Positions 1-7,486 of a stretch of 18,102 nt of DNA are shown here, piece after piece. Both the position numbers and the translations under genes were made by a program. Below the pieces are notes generated by a model. That model worked only from the letters and a program-made list of their open reading frames with translations. It was not told the origin of the DNA and did not search any database. How positions within the stretch are numbered: the stretch's first letter is position 1; each line of letters starts with the position of its first letter. This DNA comes from Bacillota bacterium (GTDB lineage Bacteria > Bacillota > Clostridia > Lachnospirales > Lachnospiraceae), in NCBI GenBank assembly GCA_023399455.1, contig JAEWPN010000159.1, positions 1 through 18,102 on the forward strand, in the 5' to 3' direction.

Positions 1-471
1 AATGTCAAAAACTATATCGCTCTCATAGGAAAAAAGAGCCCCGAACTGGAAGAAAAAATCGGATATTACGGAGAAGAACTGGCCTTAAGAGCACAACAGC
101 TCGGCTTAAATACCTGCTGGGTTGCCTTGACTTTCAGCAAAGGAAAAAGCCGCTGCGAAATAGATAAGGGAGAAAAGCTCATCTGCGTGTTGTCCCTGGG
201 ATATGGCAGGACTCAAGGGCTTCCTCACAAAAGCAAGTCTTTACTCGATTTATGCAAAGCAGAGGGAGAAATGCCCGATTGGTTTAAAAGAGGAATGGAT
301 GCCGCGCTTTTGGCTCCCACAGCGACGAACCAGCAGAAATTCCTGATTACGCTTTCAGGAAAAAGAGTATCCGCCAAATCGACCGGCGGCTTTTATTCCA
401 AGGTCGATCTGGGGATAGTGAAAAAGCACTTTGAAGTCGGTGCCGGAACGGAAAATTTTAGTTGGGAGTAG
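1..471 (+). CDS. Nitroreductase-family protein, 3' part (5' end outside window)
   Basis: The frame is open from base 1, so the start lies to the left of the window; 156 codons plus TAG are visible. The readable part begins NVKNYIALIG and continues through EELALRAQQLGLNTCWVALTFS, the type of helix and strand seen in flavin-dependent nitroreductases of the TM1586 type, where a C-terminal half repeats the fold (LLAPTATNQQKFLI resembles the 'P(S/T)A.N.QPW.F' FMN-contact region of the family). The likely role is FMN-dependent NAD(P)H oxidoreduction of an unknown substrate in the cytoplasm. The gene meets spmB tail to tail with 9 nt between the stop codons and no clear terminator. The family call is from motif recognition only; substrate unknown. 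Confidence 0.75.
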   Translation, partial: NVKNYIALIGKKSPELEEKIGYYGEELALRAQQLGLNTCWVALTFSKGKSRCEIDKGEKLICVLSLGYGRTQGLPHKSKSLLDLCKAEGEMPDWFKRGMDAALLAPTATNQQKFLITLSGKRVSAKSTGGFYSKVDLGIVKKHFEVGAGTENFSWE

Positions 472-480
472 CGCGCAAAT

Positions 481-1011
481 TCACTTCATCATCCCTGCCA
501 GTATAACGCTAAGAACCACCCCCACTAAGGTACTGATAAGTGCGCCTGGCAGGGTATATTTCGTCTTTGTTACTTTCGCCGCCATATAATACACGGACAT
601 CGTGTAGAAAATGGTCTCCGTGCAGCTCATCATGATAGACGTTATCATGCCGATGTAGGAGTCCGGGCCGTAAGTCTTGAAAATATCCAGCACCAGGCCA
701 GTGGCTGCCGACGATGAGAACATTTTGATAAAAATCAGCGGAACGAGCTCCGAGGGGAAACCGATCATGTCTGTCACTCCCTTAAAAAGCTTTCCGATGA
801 AGCCGAGAAACCCGGAAGCTCGCAGTACTCCCACCGCCACCATCAGGCCCACCAGGGTGGGCATAATATCTATTACCGTATGGAAACCATCTTTTGCCCC
901 CTTGATGAATTCCTCATAGACGTTCTGCTTATTTATGATACCATAGGCGACGATATAGAATATTACCACCGGAATAATGATATTTGAAATATTGGATAAT
1001 ACGTTTAAGAT
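481..1011 (-). CDS. spmB: Spore maturation protein B, with apparent ATC start codon
   Basis: Membrane protein of the SpmB/nucleoside-recognition (Gate) family, which in Bacillus works with SpmA in spore core dehydration. Visible family features are the KGAKDGFHTVIDIMPTLVGL block, VGVLRASGFL, and the P-S-E-L-V-P-L and SSSAATG segments, with several membrane helices and a hydrophobic C-terminal helix. The first GTG in frame (967-969) would give 162 residues, has no SD, and would cut the first membrane helix. Extending upstream, the frame stays open to a TAG at 1015-1017, and an ATC at 1009-1011 sits 8 nt after GGGG (1020-1023). From that ATC the protein is 176 residues, the usual SpmB length, and reads (M)LNVLSNISNIIIPVVIFYIV. 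So I place the start there. Either an AUC start, a start-codon mutation, or a sequencing error. No spmA lies upstream, which is unusual. Confidence 0.8.
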   Translation of the reverse strand: MLNVLSNISNIIIPVVIFYIVAYGIINKQNVYEEFIKGAKDGFHTVIDIMPTLVGLMVAVGVLRASGFLGFIGKLFKGVTDMIGFPSELVPLIFIKMFSSSAATGLVLDIFKTYGPDSYIGMITSIMMSCTETIFYTMSVYYMAAKVTKTKYTLPGALISTLVGVVLSVILAGMMK

Positions 1012-1033
1012 AGCCTATTCCCCATTTTACCAT

Positions 1034-1057
1034 GTTAACGAAGTTAACTTTGTTAAC
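1034..1057. repeat. Three GTTAAC copies at 9-nt intervals (near-palindrome)
   Basis: GTTAAC occurs at 1034-1039, 1043-1048 and 1052-1057, separated by GAA and TTT. The whole 24 nt is an inverted repeat with a single G/T mismatch. It lies just upstream of the spmB SD sequence, in the gap between the 86-residue gene and spmB, so it could be an operator or an RNA hairpin. No regulator can be named. Confidence 0.5.
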
Positions 1058-1121
1058 TCATTCTATTCAAAAAGTGAAGTTCCTATGACTGCCAACCTCC
1101 TTCGGTTCCAGCCTTTAATGG

Positions 1122-1382
1122 CTATTTCTTGCCTATCCAATCGTTGAGGAAATTGACACCCTTTGCCCTATTGATGATATCCGTAGCATTATCCTGCAAA
1201 TAGGCAGTAAGCATATCGACTTCTTCTTTCGTAAACCCGGAAGATTTTTCAATTACCCCTCTCGGTACGATGCCCTCCGCATAAGCGCCTTTGCCGCGCT
1301 CGAAGCTGACGCGCACCATCTTCTCGCCATCCTTCATCAGCAATCCTGAATATGTCATTCGGAGTTCTTCATTTCTTCCCAT
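1122..1382 (-). CDS. Small conserved-looking protein of unknown function (86 aa)
   Basis: A cytoplasmic-looking protein with no membrane segment, signal peptide or cysteines. I do not recognise a family. The first third is beta-like and basic (MTYSGLLMKDGEKMVRVSFERG), the second half is helical and acidic (FTKEEVDMLTAYLQDN), and it ends in KK. The start at 1380-1382 is supported by GAGGG six nt upstream. An internal Met at residue 9 is a possible alternative but has no well-spaced SD. The gene follows the chemoreceptor with only 11 nt between the receptor TAA and this ATG, and its SD overlaps the end of the receptor gene, so the two are probably translated from one mRNA. That pairing hints at a role linked to the receptor, but this is only context. 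Confidence 0.65.
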   Translation of the reverse strand: MGRNEELRMTYSGLLMKDGEKMVRVSFERGKGAYAEGIVPRGVIEKSSGFTKEEVDMLTAYLQDNATDIINRAKGVNFLNDWIGKK

Positions 1383-1393
1383 TCTTCACCCTC

Positions 1394-3181
1394 TTATTCT
1401 GTCTTGAATTTCCTTATTTCACCGTTTACTTTCTGTACCCTGTCATTAGCCTCCTGAACCGCTTTCGTCATCTGCCCGGTCTGTATTACCACCGAGCTGA
1501 CTCTTCCGGCAATATCCGTAGTTCCTTCGGCTCCTTCGCCCGATGCATTTCCTACCTCTTCGATAGCTTCCATAATACCGGTAATGGAATCCAATAAATG
1601 CAACGCTTCCTTACTGAATTCGGTTATCAGGCCGTCCACGAACTGAGCGTCCTCTTCGTATGCCTGCGCCGTTTCTTCAAAGCTGTTGTAGCTCTCTGAA
1701 ACATCCGTAGATACGAAATCCAGCAATTGCTTTGCATATAGCGAAAGGGCCGAGACCGCTTCTTTGACCTGTCCGGTTATGGTCTGTATATTGGCCACTG
1801 CTTGTCTGGACTGCTCTGCCAGCACTCGGATCTGCTCAGCGACCACAGCAAATCCTTTTCCTGCTTCACCTGCCCTTGCAGCCTCTATCGACGCGTTCAG
1901 GGCGAGCATATTCGTCTGCGAAGTAATTCCCATGATAGAATCAGTTAAAACGCTTATTTCCTCCACCACTCTTATATTCTCCAGCGCTTGTCCCAGTTCG
2001 GATTTCATTCGATTATTTATCTTTCTCGCCGCTTCGTGGTCCTGTTTTGTATCCTCCATGGCCTTCTCCGCTCTCATGCGGATATCCGCCACTCTTTGCG
2101 CTCCATCCTCAGACTTTCCGGCGATATTTTTCGCGGAAGCTTCTATTTCCTGCGACATTGCGGAAATCTCCTGTGCGGAGGCTGCAGTCTCCTCCATACT
2201 CGCAGCCAGTTCTTGCGTGGTGGCAGACACCGTCTCCATCTCCTGATTTACCTCCAATACCTTTTCATTGATATTGGAAGTCATTTCCTTTATTACATGG
2301 ATATCACCGTGGATTTCCACAATCAACCCCTTAAGGTTGTTCTTCATCCTATCCATGACCCTGGACAGCAAACCGAAATCATCTCTTCTCGCAAGAAAAT
2401 TGTCCGGCAAAGTGACGGTAAAGTCTCCGTCCCCCAAAACCTCATTATAAGCCAAAGCCGTTTTCAGCGCTTTGATGATTTCCATCGCTATAATAAAGGT
2501 AAATAAAGCTACAACAACAAGAACCGCTGCAGTAACGGAAAACAATCTGGCAAGGCTTTCCGTTGCAAAAGCTTTCTGCTCCTGCTGAGTCTCATCCAGT
2601 GCTTTATTTATATCATCGATATAATTTCCCGTTCCGATCACCCAGCCGAAAGGCTCGAAGGCTTTACTGTAAGAACGTTTCGGAAACGCCTCCGTGCCTC
2701 CCTCTCTCGGAAAATAGTAATCGGTATATCCGCCCTCCGGCTCCCGCCCTACACGAATAATTTCTTTCACCATCTGGAAGCCGTTGGCGTCCTTGGTTTC
2801 CATTCGATTCGTTCCTTCCGTCTCATTGCCTAACAGTACGACATTATCGCCCTCATAGGTATCCGCCCAGAAATATCCGCTTTCTCCATAGCGTATTTCT
2901 CTAAGAAGGTCAGCGCCCAGGGTTTCTGCCTCTTCTAACGTATATTCACCGGCCTCATATTTGGCATAGACCGCTTCCAGCATAGATATGGCATTTTCTA
3001 CCTGCTCTTTGATCTTGCTGTCATAATCCGTCGTCATGACTTCTTCCATCTGAACCAGTGATGCCTCGCTTATCTTACCTATGCTGGTAAGAAAGCCGAA
3101 GCATATGCCCGTCATAGCCACGACTACCATTAACCCCAATGCGAGCATTTTTGTTCTCACTTTAAAGTTCCTCAGCTTCAT
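1394..3181 (-). CDS. Methyl-accepting chemotaxis protein with extracytoplasmic Cache domain
   Basis: Transmembrane chemoreceptor that binds a small ligand outside and controls CheA inside. Order of parts (595 aa): short basic N-terminus and membrane helix about 11-33; extracellular single Cache-type domain about 40-195, with the FWADTYEG strand, the YYFPREGG turn and the [13 protein letters not shown] end typical of sCache_2; second membrane helix about 213-233; HAMP about 234-287; long coiled-coil signalling domain from about 300, with the conserved hairpin tip around 416-455 ([21 protein letters not shown] and [16 protein letters not shown]). Glu/Gln-rich helices flank the tip and can hold methylation sites. 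The start is backed by AAGGAGAGG about 8 nt upstream. Ligand cannot be deduced; Cache_2 receptors often sense carboxylic acids. It is followed 11 nt later by a small gene of unknown function. Confidence 0.95.
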   Translation of the reverse strand: MKLRNFKVRTKMLALGLMVVVAMTGICFGFLTSIGKISEASLVQMEEVMTTDYDSKIKEQVENAISMLEAVYAKYEAGEYTLEEAETLGADLLREIRYGESGYFWADTYEGDNVVLLGNETEGTNRMETKDANGFQMVKEIIRVGREPEGGYTDYYFPREGGTEAFPKRSYSKAFEPFGWVIGTGNYIDDINKALDETQQEQKAFATESLARLFSVTAAVLVVVALFTFIIAMEIIKALKTALAYNEVLGDGDFTVTLPDNFLARRDDFGLLSRVMDRMKNNLKGLIVEIHGDIHVIKEMTSNINEKVLEVNQEMETVSATTQELAASMEETAASAQEISAMSQEIEASAKNIAGKSEDGAQRVADIRMRAEKAMEDTKQDHEAARKINNRMKSELGQALENIRVVEEISVLTDSIMGITSQTNMLALNASIEAARAGEAGKGFAVVAEQIRVLAEQSRQAVANIQTITGQVKEAVSALSLYAKQLLDFVSTDVSESYNSFEETAQAYEEDAQFVDGLITEFSKEALHLLDSITGIMEAIEEVGNASGEGAEGTTDIAGRVSSVVIQTGQMTKAVQEANDRVQKVNGEIRKFKTE

Positions 3182-3255
3182 ATGTATCCCTCTCCTTTAT
3201 CCCATAAGTATTTCCTATGACATTGCTGTCATAATTCCTTCATCGTATGAAACCC

Positions 3256-4632
3256 TCACTTTAAAAACAGCCGTATCGCTTTATCTTTCGTATCGGAGTA
3301 CGGATGGTAGCGAAACGGTACGTCCGGATGATAACCACTTTTCAACACACTTTTACTATGGCTGAAGGTTTCAAATCCCACCTTTCCATGATAGCTTCCC
3401 ATACCGCTTCCTCCCACTCCGCCGAACGGAAGATGGGAGGAAGCCAGATGCACCAATGTATCATTGATACATCCACCCCCGAAGGAAAATGTTCCAAGCG
3501 CCCATTGCTCCATATCCTTATCTTCGGCAAAAAGATAAAATGCCAGAGGCTTTTCGAAGGATAATACAATTTCCTTTATTTCATCCCTCGTTTCATATGT
3601 GAGTACCGGCAGTATCGGACCGAATATCTCTTCCTTCATGACAGCGCTGTTCAGTGTCACTCCATCCAATATCGTTGGGGCAATTTGCCTCGTCTCCGCA
3701 TTATTGATTCCGCCGGTTATTATTTTTTCTCCTTCTGTCAAATGCAGCAGGCGTTCAAAATGCTTTTGATTTATTATCTTCGGATAATCAGAGTTTTCCA
3801 GAGGCTCCTCTCCAAGCATCCTCCTCCATTCGGCGCATATACCTTTTAACAGTTCTTCCTTTACATCCTTATGGACCAAGAGATAATCAGGAGCCACACA
3901 GGTCTGTCCTGCATTCAGTATCTTTCCAAAGGCGATTCTTTTTGCCGCCGTCTCCACATTCGCCGTCTTGTCTACGATACAAGGGCTTTTTCCTCCCAGT
4001 TCCAAAGTGACCGGAGTCAGATGCTTCGCCGCTTTCTCCAGAACCATCTTTCCAACCGACACTCCTCCGGTAAAGAAAATGTAATCGAATCGCTGCTCTA
4101 AAAGCTCTGCGTTTTCCTCTCTCCCTCCTTCCACTACGGCTACGAATTTTTCCGGGTATATGGCCTTCAGCATTTTTTTCAAGGCTGACGAAACCGCCGG
4201 AGCATAGGCAGATGGCTTTAACACCACGCAGTTTCCCGCCGCTATGGCATCGATAAGGGGCTCCAGGCAAAGGAGAACAGGATAATTCCATGGTGCCATG
4301 ATGAGCGCAATGCCGTAAGGCTCCTGCAGGATAAAGCTGTCCGCAGGAAACTGCGCAATAGGAGTCGGAACCTTTTTAGGCCCCATCCACCGATGAAGAT
4401 TCTTTTTTACATAGGAAAGCTCCGATTTTGTCAATCCTATTTCCGCCATATAGCTTTCCGAAGGAGATTTGTTCAAGTCTGCCTTCAGCGCCAGCTTCAG
4501 CTCTTCTTCGTATTCTTGAATCGCATTCTCAAGCCTTTCAAGCGCTCTTATACGAAATCTGTATTGCTTCGTCACTCCGGTTTCGTAAAACATTCTCTGC
4601 ATTTTCATTATCTGTTTAATATCTCTGTTCAT
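3256..4632 (-). CDS. NAD(P)-dependent aldehyde dehydrogenase, class-3 type
   Basis: Oxidises an aldehyde to the acid in the cytoplasm; the substrate is not visible from the sequence. At 458 aa it has the short class-3 (ALDH3, fatty/aromatic aldehyde) length. Key residues are present: Asn116 in APWNYP, the cofactor-loop FTGGVSVG at 187-194, general base Glu211 in LELGGKSP, nucleophile Cys245 in GQTCVAPDY, Glu335 in EEIFGP, and the C-terminal LPFGGVGGSGMGSYHG. The annotated ATG has GAGAGGAG about 11-14 nt upstream, rather far, and a minimal ATG-GTA-TAA lies between that SD and the start. An ATG at codon 9 is possible but has no SD. It lies between DUF2804 and the chemoreceptor, with gaps of 78 and 74 nt on the same strand, so a loose operon is possible. 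Confidence 0.92.
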   Translation of the reverse strand: MNRDIKQIMKMQRMFYETGVTKQYRFRIRALERLENAIQEYEEELKLALKADLNKSPSESYMAEIGLTKSELSYVKKNLHRWMGPKKVPTPIAQFPADSFILQEPYGIALIMAPWNYPVLLCLEPLIDAIAAGNCVVLKPSAYAPAVSSALKKMLKAIYPEKFVAVVEGGREENAELLEQRFDYIFFTGGVSVGKMVLEKAAKHLTPVTLELGGKSPCIVDKTANVETAAKRIAFGKILNAGQTCVAPDYLLVHKDVKEELLKGICAEWRRMLGEEPLENSDYPKIINQKHFERLLHLTEGEKIITGGINNAETRQIAPTILDGVTLNSAVMKEEIFGPILPVLTYETRDEIKEIVLSFEKPLAFYLFAEDKDMEQWALGTFSFGGGCINDTLVHLASSHLPFGGVGGSGMGSYHGKVGFETFSHSKSVLKSGYHPDVPFRYHPYSDTKDKAIRLFLK

Positions 4633-4710
4633 TTTTATACCATGCTCCTCTCAGCTTTCCCTCGTTCAGATGTTTGCTAATCTCGTCAAGAATATATTAA
4701 ATATAATGAC

Positions 4711-5739
4711 TTAATATCTGTTATGAACCCTTTCCGCAAAGCACATCATATTCTTCACAGCAAGCGCCGTGCCATCGTCTAACACCACTCTTCCCGACAT
4801 GCGCCCGAATACCTGATGCTGGTCGGAGGCAATAATGAGTGCATTCAACTTGGCTGCCCTATCGATGACCGGCACGAAATCCATCTCGAACCTGCCGTCA
4901 CTTGAAGTGAATTTCCACGGCTTCAGATAATCGTCCTGCGGAATGTGAAAGGTAACATCCTCCAGCTTGTGCGCTTTATAATCGTAAAATATAACATTTT
5001 CAGAAGCCGAGCCAGTATCTCCAAAGCCGTAGCCTATATTGAAGCCGAAAGCATGCCCCTCCAAATTGCAGTTCCCGCTTCCCCAAAACCATACATTATT
5101 GTAAGTCCATACGCCCCGTCCCCAATCCAGCGTACCGAAGTCGGTGTCCGGGTGAAATTCATATCTTTCACCGCCTGATTCCATCCATCCCTCAGCACGC
5201 ATGCAGTTGATTTTCTGGTTATAATAAAAGGCCTTCTTCTTTCCCTTCCACGGAGTAGCTATTGCTATCGTATCCATATCCGGCTGTTCTAATTCAATAT
5301 GACACGCGAAATCTTTCCCTTCATGAAAATTATGAAAGAGGCAGTCTATGACCCTCTTTTCCCCTTCCAGACAAAAAGATATCCTAAGGCGTTTGTCCTC
5401 ATACCGTACATCTCCCTCACGGGAGCTTGCCGGCATATGCAGTCTTCCCATTGGAAGAACGTTTAAAATGGTCTCCGTATGCTCCCACTTCTTCTTAAAG
5501 TCCAGCAAGGAGACGGACTGCAGCCCGATATAGCCGTCATCGGATACGGTAAAGGCAGCACCATAGTCTTCGTTCATCACCAGATAATAGTCCCATTCTT
5601 TTATGCGGAACTTCGGGGCCTTTATATCCTCGCGGCGGTAGGTCTGGATCTGCTGTCTGGACCAGCCTCTTTCCGCTATGGAGCCGTCGGCGCCAAGAAG
5701 TTTCTGAGCCGCTGTAACTTCATGGTTTCTTGCGTTCAT
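4711..5739 (-). CDS. DUF2804 family protein (342 aa)
   Basis: Matches the DUF2804 family in length and in its Trp/Gly-rich blocks: EWDYYLVMNEDYGAAFTVSD near residue 50, PWKGKKKAFYYNQKINCM near 165, FGTLDWGRGVWTYNNVWFWG near 205-225, and HAFGFNIGYGFGDT near 230. The fold is expected to be mostly beta and cytoplasmic; there is no signal peptide or membrane helix. Biochemical function is not established for the family as far as I know, so none is given. The start has a strong SD, GGGGGAGG, about 6 nt upstream, and an extended -10 element lies about 25-30 nt further up. It is the first gene of the minus-strand block and marks the left edge of the AT-rich island. Confidence 0.9.
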   Translation of the reverse strand: MNARNHEVTAAQKLLGADGSIAERGWSRQQIQTYRREDIKAPKFRIKEWDYYLVMNEDYGAAFTVSDDGYIGLQSVSLLDFKKKWEHTETILNVLPMGRLHMPASSREGDVRYEDKRLRISFCLEGEKRVIDCLFHNFHEGKDFACHIELEQPDMDTIAIATPWKGKKKAFYYNQKINCMRAEGWMESGGERYEFHPDTDFGTLDWGRGVWTYNNVWFWGSGNCNLEGHAFGFNIGYGFGDTGSASENVIFYDYKAHKLEDVTFHIPQDDYLKPWKFTSSDGRFEMDFVPVIDRAAKLNALIIASDQHQVFGRMSGRVVLDDGTALAVKNMMCFAERVHNRY

Positions 5740-5763
5740 GACATCCTCCCCCTTTTTGTATTA

Positions 5764-5772
5764 TTATACCAG
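5764..5772 (-). promoter_or_regulatory. Extended -10 promoter of the DUF2804 gene
   Basis: On the minus strand the sequence reads TGGTATAAT, a TGn extended -10 with a perfect TATAAT, followed after a short leader by the GGGGGAGG SD of the DUF2804 gene. No good -35 is seen at the usual distance, which fits extended -10 promoters. Confidence 0.6.
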
Positions 5773-6120
5773 TTTCTATATCAAGTATATAGATATAATA
5801 TTGCACAATAAACAAAAATCACTACAATTTTTTGAAAGTAAAAAAAATAGTCAAATAAAATTAAATGCAAATTAATTGAATTGTGGTAAGTGGTTCAACA
5901 ACTACAGTGCAGAAAGAAGTTACTTCTTGATGTTAAGTGAAATGCAATAAATTAAAACTAGAATATTTCTTATTATGTCGACAAATGAACTATACAGTAG
6001 TGTCAGAAAATACAATGCTTTATTATTGAAAATCATGTTATAACTGGAATAATAAGAATGAAATGATTGAAAGCTTCGTAACTGAGTAAGGAATGCTTGC
6101 AAGAGTGCCTATAGAACAAA

Positions 6121-6178
6121 AGGAATCACCATGACGTTTTTGACGATATTTGTCGCCGAAAACGTCATGGTGATTTCT
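6121..6178. repeat. Long inverted repeat, 17-bp perfect stem (20 with a G-U)
   Basis: AATCACCATGACGTTTT (6124-6140) is exactly repaired by its reverse complement at 6159-6175; three further pairs outside (one G-U) extend the stem to 20. The loop is 18 nt. Neither side is followed by a clear T-run, so it is not a typical intrinsic terminator. It separates the minus-strand DUF2804 block from the plus-strand peptide operon. Confidence 0.8.
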
Positions 6179-6184
6179 ATGGGC

Positions 6185-6214
6185 TTGATTTATAATTAAT
6201 TTGTAATTTATAAA
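6185..6214 (+). promoter_or_regulatory. Promoter of the peptide/radical SAM operon
   Basis: TTGATT (6185-6190) and TATAAA (6209-6214) are spaced by 18 nt, as in a housekeeping sigma-A promoter, with transcription expected near 6221 and the peptide SD at 6247. The inverted repeat TTAATTT/AAATTAA (6196-6202 and 6212-6218) overlaps the -10 and is a possible operator. AT-rich DNA makes chance matches likely, hence moderate confidence. Confidence 0.5.
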
Positions 6215-6259
6215 TTAAGCAATATCTGTTGTTGCCACAAAGTGAAGGGAGGTAAGAAT

Positions 6260-6352
6260 ATGAAAATGCAAGCTATACTTAATGCACTACGCTTGGAGCA
6301 CGTAGAAGAAGTTATTGTTGTAGAGTATTCAATAGACTTAAACCTTTATTAA
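6260..6352 (+). CDS. Candidate RiPP precursor peptide, 30 aa, Tyr C-terminus
   Basis: A very small gene with a nearly ideal translation start: GGGAGG (6247-6252) seven nt before ATG. The peptide begins MKMQAILNALRLEHVEEV and ends VEYSIDLNLY, then TAA. It is acidic in the middle, has no Cys, Trp, Gly or Pro, and ends with a hydrophobic, Tyr-terminated tail. It stands directly before a radical SAM enzyme and an ABC exporter, the place of a RiPP precursor. The acidic VEEV followed by SID and a final Tyr recalls the mycofactocin precursor MftA, which ends IDGMCGVY (recalled from memory), but the mycofactocin partner MftB is not here, so this is a resemblance and not a family call. Lack of Cys excludes sactipeptide-type thioethers. 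Candidate residues for modification are the two Tyr, Ser, Asp, Asn and Val/Ile. Function inferred from context. Confidence 0.65.
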   Translation: MKMQAILNALRLEHVEEVIVVEYSIDLNLY

Positions 6353-6364
6353 CAATTCAAACTC

Positions 6365-6411
6365 CTAAAGCACATGAACGTTTTCTTCATGAAAATATTT
6401 ATGTGCTTTAG
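6365..6411 (+). terminator. Hairpin between peptide gene and radical SAM gene (possible attenuator)
   Basis: CTAAAGCACAT (6365-6375) pairs perfectly with ATGTGCTTTAG (6401-6411); the 25-nt interior can form a further short GTTTTC/GAAAAT helix. It begins 13 nt after the peptide stop codon. No T-run follows directly, so a partial terminator or an mRNA-stabilising element is more likely than a full stop. This would yield more peptide than enzyme, which is common in RiPP operons. Confidence 0.55.
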
Positions 6412-6482
6412 ACATAAGCTTGTTTTAAGGAAAATCAATTTAATTTGAAGACATCAAATAAGAAATTATGGGGAAATTAAAT

Positions 6483-7469
6483 ATGTCTATAGGAACTGAA
6501 GAATTTTATAATGCAGATGTACACTTTAGTATAACAGTAACGTCGAAATGTAACTTAAAATGTTCGTATTGTCATTTTTATGATGGAAGGCGTGGATATA
6601 ATGATGAAATATCACAAGATCTTTTTGAAAGATATGTCGAATTTATTAAATGGATAAAAAGAAATTCAAATATACATTATCGATTTTCTGGCGGAGAGCC
6701 ACTAGCAATGGGGGATAGAGTTTTTGACTTGGCTCGCAATGCAACTAATTCTTTAAAGGAATCGCCTTATATTATGACAAATGGATTGTTATTAAATGAA
6801 GACGTAATAGAAAAAAGTCGGAATATAGTTAAGGCCTATGTATTATCCATGGAGAATCCCTTTGATATTGACAAAGGCTCTATCAACCCAGAGACAAATA
6901 CAAGAAAAATCAAAAAATTTACAACCAATGAATTGCCCCTTATTCCGGGTGCCGTTATTATCCGTAATAGCCAATTTAAAAACTTATTTGAAATAGCTAA
7001 CTATTTTTACGAAGAAATCGGATGTATTCCTGCATTTACAGAATTAAGTTATGGTGCATATGAAACGCCCTCCGAATCTGAAGTAGATGAACTTTATACA
7101 GGTGTCAGGCGCATAGTTGAAAAATATAAGGGTAAGACACGTCTGAGAATGTTTCCATATATAATTCCCGAATATCTTGTAAGTGATTTACATAAAGCAG
7201 AATATATTACAGAACTTGACTATGAAAATAAATATGATATTTTAAATAGGAATTTTGATCAAGTCTTTAATGATGTCTTAAATATTATGGGTAGTTCTTA
7301 TGTGGATTACTCTTGTCAGAATAAGCAATGTGAATGGTATAGTTGTTGTAAAAAAATAAAGTGGGTTTGGCAGCATCCCAATAAGAATGTAACAAGAGCT
7401 CAAAAAATAAAGGATTATTGCACACTGAAAAAAGCCATTAGTAACGCATATTATGATGGGATCGCATAG
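6483..7469 (+). CDS. Radical SAM peptide-modifying enzyme with Cys-rich C-terminus
   Basis: Uses a [4Fe-4S] cluster and S-adenosylmethionine to start radical chemistry, here probably on the adjacent small peptide. Numbering from the ATG at 6483 (328 aa), chosen because GGGG lies 9 nt upstream; an ATG at 6468 adds five residues but has no SD. The radical SAM motif CNLKCSYC is at 23-30 (Cys23, 27, 30), the SAM-contact FSGGEP near 68-73, and MTNG near 98-101. The C-terminus holds Cys278, 283, 288, 289 and 313 in SCQNKQCEWYSCC and DYC, a pattern that looks like a short SPASM or twitch domain for an extra Fe-S cluster. No N-terminal RRE-type peptide-binding domain is visible. Size and operon layout resemble epimerase/cross-link enzymes such as YydG (operon YydFGHIJ), but no specific reaction can be read from sequence. 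AT-rich codon use matches the island. Confidence 0.9.
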   Translation: MSIGTEEFYNADVHFSITVTSKCNLKCSYCHFYDGRRGYNDEISQDLFERYVEFIKWIKRNSNIHYRFSGGEPLAMGDRVFDLARNATNSLKESPYIMTNGLLLNEDVIEKSRNIVKAYVLSMENPFDIDKGSINPETNTRKIKKFTTNELPLIPGAVIIRNSQFKNLFEIANYFYEEIGCIPAFTELSYGAYETPSESEVDELYTGVRRIVEKYKGKTRLRMFPYIIPEYLVSDLHKAEYITELDYENKYDILNRNFDQVFNDVLNIMGSSYVDYSCQNKQCEWYSCCKKIKWVWQHPNKNVTRAQKIKDYCTLKKAISNAYYDGIA

Positions 7470-7486
7470 AAGAGTGAGAAAATTTT

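Larger units (their letters stand above)
5740..6259. other. AT-rich non-coding gap at left edge of the island
   Basis: About 520 nt with no convincing gene. It holds the DUF2804 promoter, a 15-nt palindrome AAGAAGT-T-ACTTCTT (5914-5928), a large hairpin (6121-6178) and the promoter and SD of the small peptide gene. Short ORFs here (for example 5975 on the plus strand, 22 codons) lack SD sequences and recognisable products. No transposase or recombinase fragment was recognised. Confidence 0.6.

Noticed and set aside
1076..1086. GAAGTTCCTAT, equal to part of the yeast FRT site
   Set aside because: Only one 11-nt arm is present, no inverted partner and no spacer; a chance match.
5975..6043. 22-codon ORF (MSTNELYSSVRK...) as another peptide
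   Set aside because: No SD before the ATG, and no promoter or conserved neighbour that would support it.
5920..6102. 60-codon open frame on the minus strand in the AT-rich gap
   Set aside because: Starts with TTG, has no SD, composition typical of AT-rich non-coding DNA, and no recognisable domain.
6260..7469. Sactipeptide, streptide or YydF-type system
   Set aside because: The peptide has no Cys (sactipeptide) and no Trp (Lys-Trp link), and the operon has no YydH-like protease; only the general layout is similar.
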